A DNA stretch of 64,000 bases. Source: Neobacillus soli NBRC 102451 (GTDB lineage Bacteria > Bacillota > Bacilli > Bacillales > Cytobacillaceae). Below, in pieces: positions 33,810 to 40,910 of the stretch. The DNA is taken from the NCBI RefSeq assembly GCF_001591665.1, contig NZ_BCVI01000006.1, positions 62,001-126,000 of the forward strand, written 5' to 3'. The notes under the pieces are model-generated. The model saw only the letters and a list, made by a program, of their open reading frames with translations, searched no databases and was not told the origin of the DNA. The position numbers and the translations under genes are program-made. How positions within the stretch are numbered: position 1 is the first letter of the stretch; the number at the start of each line of letters is the position of its first letter.

Positions 33810-34580
33810 ATGGATTGTTACGATTTAACAGCCATGACATGGAAAGAGGTAGAGGAATCTTTAAAAACTGTTCAGTTTGCTATCATTCCCATTGGAGCCC
33901 ATGAGCAGCACGGTCCACATATGGTCGAGAGCTGTGATGCGGTACTTGCAGAAAAACTGGCAAAGAAGCTTGGTGAGAGGATGTATCCCTATGCCTTGGT
34001 AACCCCAACTGTTAATATGGGGGTTTCGCCGCATCATTTGAATTTTCCAGGGACGATTTCTTTGCAGCCTACAACACTAATTTCCATTCTAAAAGATGTC
34101 ATCTCATCCCTGAAACATCATGGTATTGAAAAGTTTTTATTTCTAAATTCACACGGGGGTAACCAATCTACGCTAAATGTTGCATCCATGATGCTGACTA
34201 AAGAATTGGATGTTGAAATTTATTATGCAAAAACAACAGCATCTGCGAAAAAATCAATTCAGGAAAATGTCACTTCCCCATTATTTGGCCATAGCTGCGA
34301 ACGGGAGGTTTCAGAGGCACTGTATTTAGCTCCAGAGCTGGTCCGTCCTGAAAGCCTTGAAAAAGGTGATATTAACGAAGAGGGAAGATGGAAGCAGCTT
34401 AGACCGGGAAAGGCGATCCAAGGTTTTTATTACTACGAAGAAATGACAAATAACGGCTGCATTGGGAATGCAACAAAGGCTAGTTGGGAAATAGGCAAAC
34501 AGATTGTTGAGGAATCATTGGATAATCTTTCAAAAGAACTTTACCAATTGTTCCACCTAAAAGTGGAAGCGCATTCTTAA
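33810..34580 (+). CDS. Creatininase-family amidohydrolase
   Basis: 256 residues, the size of creatininase and MftE. Metal ligands fit the family: Glu32 and His34 in GAHEQHGPH, Asp43 in SCDAV, His115 in NSHGGNQ, and Glu164/Glu166 in HSCEREVSE (creatininase H-x-G-E-x-E pattern). Members hydrolyse cyclic or secondary amides, such as creatinine or a mycofactocin precursor peptide. ATG 33810 follows AGAAGGTGAG. Together with the HDO and the aldehyde dehydrogenase behind it, it suggests opening of a nitrogen heterocycle or amide; the substrate is unknown. Operators flank the gene. Confidence 0.88.
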   Translation: MDCYDLTAMTWKEVEESLKTVQFAIIPIGAHEQHGPHMVESCDAVLAEKLAKKLGERMYPYALVTPTVNMGVSPHHLNFPGTISLQPTTLISILKDVISSLKHHGIEKFLFLNSHGGNQSTLNVASMMLTKELDVEIYYAKTTASAKKSIQENVTSPLFGHSCEREVSEALYLAPELVRPESLEKGDINEEGRWKQLRPGKAIQGFYYYEEMTNNGCIGNATKASWEIGKQIVEESLDNLSKELYQLFHLKVEAHS

Positions 34581-34672
34581 TTTTAATCGGAAAAATGGGC
34601 ATATATTACTAATCTTTAAAAAATTCTAAAAATTATGTTTACAAATAAACAACATATTGATAGTATAAACCT

Positions 34673-34687
34673 AAGGTATACCAAAAT
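34673..34687. promoter_or_regulatory. GntR operator (site 8)
   Basis: AAGGTATACCAAAAT, with a GGTATACC palindrome, in the gap before the HDO gene. Confidence 0.6.
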
Positions 34688-34755
34688 GAGATAATCATAG
34701 AATGAAAGGATGTTGGGCAAGGATTAAATCAGCAATCTTTTTATTTTTAATCTAA

Positions 34756-34777
34756 TTTGGTATACAAAATATCAAAT
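34756..34777. promoter_or_regulatory. GntR operator (site 9)
   Basis: TTTGGTATACAAAATATCAA, 56 bp before the HDO start codon. Two sites in one 250-bp gap suggest cooperative binding. Confidence 0.6.
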
Positions 34778-34832
34778 GCCAAACACATTGGTGACTTGAA
34801 AGATCTACTTAAAAATTGAGGAGGAGTTTACA

Positions 34833-35564
34833 TTGACAGAATTATTATCGAAAGATGAATTTCGCAAACAATTAGAAGAAGCAATTAAAGGAAATCATAG
34901 CCAAAAGGCGCCGTTTACTGTTGCTTGGGCAGAGGGAAGACTTGGAAGAAAACACTTTGCTCGCTGGGCTGAAAATCATTACCATTATGTTGGACCGTTT
35001 GCGGATTACTTAGCTTATATTTATCACAATACTCCTTCAGATCCAAAATTTGCATCGGCAAAAGATTTTACCTTGCAGAACATGTACGAGGAAGAAATTG
35101 CAGCTGACCGTCACACAGATTTATTGATTCGTTTTGCTGAAGCATGCGGAACTACTGCTGAACGAATTATCGAACCTAATAACATGGCTCCAACTACGTT
35201 AGGTCTTCAAAGCTGGTGTTTTGCTGTCGCATCAAGGGAAAATTTTGTTGTAGCTACCGCAGCTTTAGTCGTAGGCTTGGAATCTCAGGTTCCTGATATT
35301 TACCGCAAGCAGACTCCAGCATTACGTGAAAAATATGGATTTACGGATGAGGAAATTGAATTCTTTGATTTACACATCGTTTCGGATGAAATTCATGGCG
35401 AGCGCGGTTACAAAATTGTTCTTGACCATGCAGATACTCCTGAATTACAGCAGCGCTGTCTAGAAGTAGTACGTACAGGAGCTAAAATGCGCCGCATGTA
35501 CATGGATGGTCTTTGGAGAGAGTACTGTGAACAAGATTTAGGAGCTCTAGTTGAAACGAACTAA
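34833..35564 (+). CDS. Haem-oxygenase-like di-iron oxidase (HDO; TenA/PqqC/CADD fold)
   Basis: 243 residues, all-helical. Candidate metal ligands show the CADD-type spacing: Glu87-x6-His94, Glu150, His181-x3-Asp185-x2-His188 (in YEEEIAADRH, VVGLESQVPD and DLHIVSDEIHGE). This pattern separates metal-binding HDOs from thiaminase TenA, which lacks it, and from PqqC. HDOs use O2 and two irons for C-C or C-N cleavage and oxidation (UndA, BesC, CADD). TTG start, GAGGAGGAG upstream. Neighbouring ferredoxins could supply electrons. I infer it performs the O2-dependent step of this pathway. Confidence 0.85.
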   Translation: MTELLSKDEFRKQLEEAIKGNHSQKAPFTVAWAEGRLGRKHFARWAENHYHYVGPFADYLAYIYHNTPSDPKFASAKDFTLQNMYEEEIAADRHTDLLIRFAEACGTTAERIIEPNNMAPTTLGLQSWCFAVASRENFVVATAALVVGLESQVPDIYRKQTPALREKYGFTDEEIEFFDLHIVSDEIHGERGYKIVLDHADTPELQQRCLEVVRTGAKMRRMYMDGLWREYCEQDLGALVETN

Positions 35565-35605
35565 AATTATTGTTTTAAAATAAAAATTGACTGATTAAAG
35601 AGTGA

Positions 35606-35655
35606 GGCCGTCCTATTAATCTTGTAGTTTAAAGGTTTAAGTGACGGCCATTTTA
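35606..35655 (+). terminator. Terminator after the HDO gene
   Basis: GGCCGTC pairs with GACGGCC around about 30 bases of AT-rich loop, followed by ATTTT. Weak, so partial read-through into the aldehyde dehydrogenase is possible. Confidence 0.55.
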
Positions 35656-35723
35656 ATAGAAGAAACTTAGTTAACTGGACCTATGATTATCCTTAAACAT
35701 AATAAATGAAAAAGGTGATAGTT

Positions 35724-37187
35724 GTGATTACCACAAAAGTGGAGACATTCAATAACTATATAAATGGAGAATGGCAGGAATCAGTGAGCAAGAAGACGTT
35801 TTTTAGTGTGAACCCAGCCAATAATGACGACCTAGTTGGGGCCTTCCAAGCGTCAAATGAACAAGATGTGCAATCGGCCATTGAAGCTGCCGTGAGTGCT
35901 TTTCCTAGTTGGTCGCAAACTGCGCCCTCAAAGCGAGCTGCCATCTTAAATCAAGCAGCCAGCATTCTTGAACAAAATGCGGTTGCACTTGCTGAAGAGT
36001 TAACAAGGGAAGAAGGAAAACATGTAGATGATGCCAAGAATGAGGTATTACGTTCCGCTCAAACTCTTCGGTATTATGCAGTAGAAGGACAAAGCTTTAC
36101 AGGGGAAACCTTTCCAAATGATGATCCTAATATGAAAGTTTCAACGGAAAGAGAACCGCTTGGTGTTGTGAGTGTGATTACTCCATGGAATTTTCCGCTG
36201 TCTATTCCGGCCAGAAAAATCGCTCCCGCTTTAATCACAGGTAATACCGTTGTCTTTAAACCTTCTTCTGATACTCCATTAATTGCTTTACGTCTAGTGG
36301 AAGCATTAGCTCAGGCTGGAATTCCTAAAGGTGTCATAAATTTTGTAACGGGAAAAGCGTCAGAAGTAGGCGATTTATTGGTGACTCATCCTGCCGTAAG
36401 GGCTGTTACATTTACAGGATCAACCACCGCCGGGGAAGATATTCATAGCAAGGCAGCGTTCACAACGCGGACTCAAATGGAGCTCGGAGGAAAAAATCCG
36501 CTAGTTGTTATGGAAGATGCCGATCTTGACCTGGCGGCCACCTTGGTAGTTAACGGCGGTTTCTCGTTAACAGGGCAAGCGTGTACGGGAACAAGCCGGG
36601 TTATCGTTTTAAAAGAAATGAAGGAGCCATTTGTTCAAAAACTGATTGAAAAAACCCGTGCTTTAAAAATAGGAAATGGCTTTGAAAAAGGCGTGAAAAT
36701 CGGTCCGCTCGCAAATGAAAAACAAATGAAAAATGTTTTAAAGTATATTGAGTATGGTAAAGAAGATGGAGCGTTATTGGTTTATGGCGGGAAGCCAGTA
36801 ACAGCAGGGGAATTCCAAAAAGGATACTTTGTTGAGCCGGCCATATTCACGAATGTCTTGCCTCATTCTAGGATTGCAAAAGAAGAGATCTTTGGCCCGG
36901 TTGTTGCAGTAATAGAAGTAGATACATACGAAGATGCCATAGCCGTTGCTAATGATGTGGAGTATGGTCTATCTGCCTCTATTGTTACAAATAATCTAAA
37001 AATCGCCAACCAATTTACGAAAGATATCCAAGCGGGGACCGTAAAAGTTAATCGTACAACGACTGGTAACTTAATGAACGCACCCTTTGGAGGTCTGAAA
37101 AAATCAAGTACCTCGACCTTCCGTGAATCTGGAAGAGTGGGCTTAGAGTTCTTTACTCAATTGAAAACCGTCTATATGGGCTATTAA
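35724..37187 (+). CDS. Aldehyde dehydrogenase, alpha-ketoglutarate-semialdehyde type
   Basis: 487 residues, typical NAD(P) aldehyde dehydrogenase. Active-site Glu lies in QMELGGKNP near 258 and Cys in SLTGQACTGTS near 292; the N169-type PWNFPLSIP and EIFGPV blocks are intact. GQACTGTSR and MNAPFGGLKKSS resemble the B. subtilis YcbD/GucD group that oxidises 2-oxoglutarate semialdehyde to 2-oxoglutarate, but I cannot exclude other semialdehydes. The start is GTG 35724 with AAGGTGAT upstream; an ATG at 35706 overlaps that site. It is the step that would feed a C5 dicarboxylate into the TCA cycle. Confidence 0.88.
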   Translation: MITTKVETFNNYINGEWQESVSKKTFFSVNPANNDDLVGAFQASNEQDVQSAIEAAVSAFPSWSQTAPSKRAAILNQAASILEQNAVALAEELTREEGKHVDDAKNEVLRSAQTLRYYAVEGQSFTGETFPNDDPNMKVSTEREPLGVVSVITPWNFPLSIPARKIAPALITGNTVVFKPSSDTPLIALRLVEALAQAGIPKGVINFVTGKASEVGDLLVTHPAVRAVTFTGSTTAGEDIHSKAAFTTRTQMELGGKNPLVVMEDADLDLAATLVVNGGFSLTGQACTGTSRVIVLKEMKEPFVQKLIEKTRALKIGNGFEKGVKIGPLANEKQMKNVLKYIEYGKEDGALLVYGGKPVTAGEFQKGYFVEPAIFTNVLPHSRIAKEEIFGPVVAVIEVDTYEDAIAVANDVEYGLSASIVTNNLKIANQFTKDIQAGTVKVNRTTTGNLMNAPFGGLKKSSTSTFRESGRVGLEFFTQLKTVYMGY

Positions 37188-37215
37188 AAAATTCACTAAG
37201 CAAAGGAGAACAGAA

Positions 37216-37695
37216 ATGAAAAAAGCGTTGAAATTGGAATTAGAAGAAGCAAAAGTAATGATTGAGGCAGCTAAGAAAAAATCAGAAGAAATTAATGTCC
37301 TTGAATCCATTGCGGTTGTCGACGAAGGCGGAAACTTGCTTGCTCTTGAACGAATGAATGGCGGGCGAATTACTGGACCTGAAATCGCGATTGCTAAAGC
37401 TTACACAGCTGCCGGACATAAACGATCTACCCATTTATTTAATAAAGAGCCTAATGGGCCAGCCCTTCCTGGAAATGAAGCATTTGGAATTCAGCAAATG
37501 CTTCCAGGGAAATTCGCAATATTTGTTGGTGGATTTCCGATTGTTGTCAATGGTGAAGTAGTGGGTGGAATTGGCGTAAGCGGCGGTAACGGCGAGCAAG
37601 ATACTGCCGTGGGAACAGCAGCCTTAATAGCACTACAAAAGTATGTAGAAAGTGCTGGGCTGGAAGTAATTACGGAAGCGGATATAAAAAAATAA
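37216..37695 (+). CDS. GlcG/HbpS-family protein
   Basis: 159 residues. The HbpS/GlcG domain has the opening KLELEEAKVMIEAAKKKSEE, the VVDEGGNLLALERM strand near 34-47, and GGFPIVVNGEVVGGIGVSGG near 108-127. Members bind haem or small organic acids; many are encoded beside oxidation pathways. 28 bp after the aldehyde dehydrogenase with AAAGGAG, so probably the same transcript. Likely an accessory or sensor of pathway metabolites; no catalytic residues are evident. Confidence 0.85.
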   Translation: MKKALKLELEEAKVMIEAAKKKSEEINVLESIAVVDEGGNLLALERMNGGRITGPEIAIAKAYTAAGHKRSTHLFNKEPNGPALPGNEAFGIQQMLPGKFAIFVGGFPIVVNGEVVGGIGVSGGNGEQDTAVGTAALIALQKYVESAGLEVITEADIKK

Positions 37696-37704
37696 AAATA
37701 GCAG

Positions 37705-37747
37705 GACCTCATTCTTGGCCTATATCGGCCGAATGGGGTCTATCTTT
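37705..37747 (+). terminator. Terminator after glcG-like gene
   Basis: GACCTCATTC pairs with GAATGGGGTC around GGCC/GGCC inner pairing, followed by TATCTTT. Confidence 0.65.
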
Positions 37748-37813
37748 AATCTACTGGTTTCTCAGAGAGAAGACAACAGAAAGTTTATTGGTTTAAGGAA
37801 GGGGGAGAATCAG

Positions 37814-38407
37814 ATGAAAGCATATGTGGAGTTAGCCATTGGATTTGCCCGCACCGGTGTGACCGGATATGGGGGCGGGCCCTCGACCATACCATTGATT
37901 GAATTTGAAGCCGTGAAAAAATATAAATGGATGACGGAAGAAGAATTTATTGAAATTTTGGCGTTAGCCAATACCTTGCCTGGACCGATTGCAACCAAAA
38001 TGGCAGCCTATATCGGTTATAAAGTGAAAGGATCATTAGGAGCGCTTGTTGCCATCCTTACTCACATTCTGCCTTCAATTATTGGCATGATTGCTTTGTT
38101 AGGTGTACTTTATTCGTTTCGAAATTCGCCTATCGTCAGTGGTATGGTCCAAGGAGTTACACCTGTGATTGGATTTATGCTATTGGAGATGGCCTATCGT
38201 TTCTTCCAAAATGGCCGTAAAGGATTAGGTTTCCAAAAAATGGCTATCCTATCGGCCGTTTCGTTACTATTTATTCAGTTCCTTGATGTACATCCCGGAA
38301 TCTTAATCGCCATTTCTCTCCTAGCGGCCTATATCATTGCGGATCGCAAAGAAAAGGCAGCTGCACGCCCGACGGAGGTTCTCGTTAGAAAGGAAAAAAG
38401 CTCATGA
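37814..38407 (+). CDS. CHR-type (chromate transporter family) membrane protein, first half
   Basis: 197 residues with about five or six membrane helices. GYGGGPSTIPLIEFEAV near 17-33, LANTLPGPIATKMAAYIGYK near 52-71 and a GSLGALVAILTHILPSIIG helix match the short-chain CHR domain, a half transporter that pairs with a second CHR protein. ATG 37814 follows GGAAGGGGGAG. Its partner overlaps it by 4 bp. CHR proteins transport chromate by resembling sulfate, but many CHR genes lie in catabolic clusters, where an oxyanion or organic anion is the probable substrate. Confidence 0.85.
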   Translation: MKAYVELAIGFARTGVTGYGGGPSTIPLIEFEAVKKYKWMTEEEFIEILALANTLPGPIATKMAAYIGYKVKGSLGALVAILTHILPSIIGMIALLGVLYSFRNSPIVSGMVQGVTPVIGFMLLEMAYRFFQNGRKGLGFQKMAILSAVSLLFIQFLDVHPGILIAISLLAAYIIADRKEKAAARPTEVLVRKEKSS

Positions 38408-38934
38408 TTTACTGGCATATCTTTTGGTCGTTTTTTATTGCTAATTTATTGGGTTACGGCGGTGGACCTGCAACCATCCCATTAATACAAAATGAAGTGG
38501 TCAACCATTATGATTGGATGACCGTACGTGAATTTGGTGATGTATTAGCCATTGCAAATGCCTTGCCCGGCCCGATTGCAACCAAAATGGGTGGGTATAT
38601 TGGTTTTCAAATAGGCGGTTACCTAGGTGCAATCATTGCACTGATTGCGACAGTTCTTCCTTCCGCTCTTGCAGTCATTATTTTATTTAAGTTTGTGAAT
38701 TTATTTAAAGATTCTCCAAAAGTAAAGCTTATGACGAAGTCAGTACAGCCGATTATTGCAATATTACTTGCTGTTATGGCCTACCAATTCTTTTTAACAG
38801 CCTTTGAAAATAGTGGGCTTTTTCATTTAGTCCTGTTGGCCGTAGCAAGCTACTTCACTTTAAGTAAAATAAAATTACATCCGTCCCTGGTCATTGCTTG
38901 TGCATTGATCTATGGCGGCGTTTTTCTTTCGTAA
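38404..38934 (+). CDS. CHR-type (chromate transporter family) membrane protein, second half
   Basis: 176 residues, same CHR half-domain as its neighbour: GYGGGPATIPLIQNEVVNH, IANALPGPIATKMGGYIGFQ and GGYLGAIIALIATVLPS. The ATG overlaps the preceding stop (ATGA), so the two subunits are translationally coupled and presumably form a heterodimer. Confidence 0.85.
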   Translation: MIYWHIFWSFFIANLLGYGGGPATIPLIQNEVVNHYDWMTVREFGDVLAIANALPGPIATKMGGYIGFQIGGYLGAIIALIATVLPSALAVIILFKFVNLFKDSPKVKLMTKSVQPIIAILLAVMAYQFFLTAFENSGLFHLVLLAVASYFTLSKIKLHPSLVIACALIYGGVFLS

Positions 38935-38978
38935 GCTAGTCATTTAGGAAAATACTTTATAATTAAGCGGGTGGAATT

Positions 38979-39680
38979 ATGGACAATAGATGGGAGGAAA
39001 ACAGTCTTTTATCGATTCGGGAACATGCTTTTCTATATTTAAAGGAAATGATTCTTGAGGGGCAATTAAGAGCTGGTGAACGTTTAATAGAAAGAGAACT
39101 GGCAGGGAAATTAAGCATAAGCCGTACACCTATCAGGGAGGCCTTATTCCGGCTGGAATCCCAGGGCTTTGTAAAAACAGTTCCCAGAAAAGGTGTCGTT
39201 GTTTCGAATATTTCGGAAAGTGAAGTTGTAGAAGTATTTACGATCCTAGCCTCTTTAGAAGTTTTGGCCGTAAAATTAGCAGCTCAAAAAATGGATCAAG
39301 AAACACAAAAAGAATTGGATTATAAAATCCAAGAGCTTATGGAGTTGGAAGAAAAGGCGGAAGAAAATTTTAATTTAGAACATATTCAAATGAACCGTTT
39401 GATAAATAAGGCGTCAAAAAGCCCTAAATTAATGGAAATTCTGTCTGGCCTTATTGACTATATCCATATGGCCGCAAATATGGGATACGAGACACCAGGA
39501 AGAAGAAAGGAATCATTAAGAGAACATATTGATATCATGAAGGCTTTACGTGATAAAGAAGCGGAAATGGCCGAGTATTTAATGAGAATTCATATTGAAA
39601 ATTCGAAGAAGGCCTATATCACCTATATCAAGAATATAAAAGCAAAGAGAAATAAAAAGGAAAAATTGATTTCCACATAA
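38979..39680 (+). CDS. GntR-family (FadR subfamily) transcriptional regulator 2
   Basis: 233 residues, paralog of the regulator at 27270. The wHTH recognition segment SRTPIREALFRLESQGF and PRKGVVV wing are the same, so both should bind the same operator, whereas the FCD ligand domain has diverged (EENFNLEHIQMNRLINKASK versus YSNLHGELNHLLYSSAK), implying a different or no effector. No operator lies just upstream; it may be co-transcribed with the CHR pair 45 bp away. ATG after AGCGGGTGG. Confidence 0.92.
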   Translation: MDNRWEENSLLSIREHAFLYLKEMILEGQLRAGERLIERELAGKLSISRTPIREALFRLESQGFVKTVPRKGVVVSNISESEVVEVFTILASLEVLAVKLAAQKMDQETQKELDYKIQELMELEEKAEENFNLEHIQMNRLINKASKSPKLMEILSGLIDYIHMAANMGYETPGRRKESLREHIDIMKALRDKEAEMAEYLMRIHIENSKKAYITYIKNIKAKRNKKEKLIST

Positions 39681-39709
39681 TTCATTTAATGGCTATTTCT
39701 TAGCAAGAT

Positions 39710-39741
39710 AAGACCACATCCGTAAAAAAGGCTGTGGTCTT
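39710..39741 (+). terminator. Terminator of GntR regulator 2
   Basis: AAGACCACA pairs with TGTGGTCTT around a 14-base A-rich loop. Confidence 0.65.
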
Positions 39742-39798
39742 CCATTTATCAATTTTAATAAATAATTAAAGATTTCATATTGTCTGAAAATTATATTT

Positions 39799-39817
39799 AT
39801 GGTATATTGTATACCAA
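39799..39817. promoter_or_regulatory. GntR operator (site 10)
   Basis: ATGGTATATTGTATACCAA contains GGTATA-TTG-TATACC, a perfect 15-bp palindrome, 29 bp upstream of ferredoxin 2. Confidence 0.7.
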
Positions 39818-39846
39818 GAAGACAATCAAAAGGGAGGAAATAAGAC

Positions 39847-40200
39847 ATGCCTAAAATAAATTTTATAAATAGTAATAAACAATTAGAAGTACCTGAGGAT
39901 TCCAATATTTTGCGGATGTCACTTCGCTACGACGGGGAGCTCCCGAATCGATGCGGCGGTGGAATTTGCGGCACCTGCGTTTTTAAGGCGGAGGAAGGTG
40001 CTGAATTCTTAGATAAGGTAAAGATACAGGAAAAAAGAAAATTAGGTGAACAGTGGCTAAGGGAAGGGTATCGTCTAGGGTGTCAAACGTTTGTAACCAA
40101 AGGGGATATTTCAATTTCTTGGGATCAAGAAATTACCCAACAAGTAATCAAAAGGAAACCAGATAAACTTCAGAAAGAAGCTTCTTTAATAAGTAAATAA
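39847..40200 (+). CDS. [2Fe-2S] ferredoxin 2
   Basis: 117 residues. Cluster ligands Cys36-x4-Cys41-x2-Cys44 and Cys79 (NRCGGGICGTC ... YRLGCQ). A basic C-terminal tail (IKRKPDKLQKEASLISK) extends past the ferredoxin fold. AAGGGAGGAAAT precedes the ATG. The promoter region carries a perfect operator palindrome, so it belongs to the GntR regulon although it lies outside the main gene block. Confidence 0.9.
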   Translation: MPKINFINSNKQLEVPEDSNILRMSLRYDGELPNRCGGGICGTCVFKAEEGAEFLDKVKIQEKRKLGEQWLREGYRLGCQTFVTKGDISISWDQEITQQVIKRKPDKLQKEASLISK

Positions 40201-40250
40201 CTATTTGCCTACTCAGTTAACTATAAAAATTATGAATTAGGGGTGAGATC

Positions 40251-40430
40251 ATGTGGGCCTGTAGTAAACATATGAAGGAAGTATTGACATTCTTAGAAAC
40301 TCCCCATATAAGCAAAGCTTCCTATCAGATTAAATGTTCACTTTGTGAGAATCCTGCCGTTGCACAAGTTTATTACGCTCATCAGCCTTTGAAATATACA
40401 AAGAATAAAAAAATACGTTCATTGGCTTAG
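40251..40430 (+). CDS. Small Cys-containing protein, putative zinc binder
   Basis: 59 residues, ATG 40251 after AGGGGTGAG. It has Cys4 and a C-x2-C pair (Cys29/Cys32 in IKCSLCENPAVAQVYY), with His7 and His43 as possible further ligands, then a basic tail (KYTKNKKIRS). It resembles one half of a small zinc ribbon. It starts 50 bp behind ferredoxin 2 and could share its transcript. No family recognised. Confidence 0.6.
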   Translation: MWACSKHMKEVLTFLETPHISKASYQIKCSLCENPAVAQVYYAHQPLKYTKNKKIRSLA

Positions 40431-40471
40431 AAGAATTCCTAAACCGTTCAATTGTTTTTTTGAAAAATGAT

Positions 40472-40521
40472 GTCAGTCCCTATGTGAATTAAAGCTTTAA
40501 CACCTCGGGGGGACTGACCCC
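40472..40521 (+). repeat. Intergenic palindrome, GTCAGTCCCC family
   Basis: GTCAGTCCC, TTAAAGCTTTAA centre and GGGGGACTGACCCC. It has replaced the end of the decayed minus-strand gene at 40497-40846, whose stop codon lies inside it. Confidence 0.65.
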
Positions 40522-40846
40522 ATATTTTGTAGAGGATCACCTTTACCTTCCTTAGCAAGTAGCAAGAATTCCTTGATTTCACCCCAGTAGTTGAATCCCG
40601 CGTAATCCCACCGCCAACATCATAGGCAGCTTTAGAAATGATTTCTAAACCATTTCTTAGCAGAGGTATGATCATCAAATTTTCTTCCCGTTTTTTTCGT
40701 AACCCTATCATATCAAGAGCAGAAGTAAGTTGACAATATGCGGAATATTCGAAATAATTTATTTGTAATCTGTAAACTTCCATATTTTCACGAAAAATCA
40801 AAGTAAAAGAATTTTGATTGTTTGCTAGTACTTTTCTAAAGGTCAT
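40497..40846 (-). pseudogene. Decayed gene of unknown family, frameshifted and capped by a repeat
   Basis: Minus-strand frame from ATG 40846 reads MTFRKVLANNQNSF... LRNGLEIISKAAYDVGGG, then continues coherently only in another frame as DYAGFNYWGEIKEFLLLAKE and GKGDPLQNMG. One G missing from a G run near 40608 explains the break. The second part ends at a TAA inside the palindrome at 40472-40521, so the original 3' end is gone. The family is not recognised; the ribosome site (AGGAAATGG) is weak. Confidence 0.55.
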
Positions 40847-40910
40847 CCATTTCCTATTAATGTAGGAAATCTATTTTTCTTAAAAGTTACTCTATGGGAG
40901 GAAATTATTA

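Noticed and set aside
34833-35564. TenA thiaminase II
   Set aside because: The His/Glu/Asp metal set fits HDO enzymes and no thiamine genes or TPP riboswitch are nearby.
37814-38934. Chromate resistance operon
   Set aside because: No chrB-like regulator or reductase; location inside the GntR cluster favours another anion.
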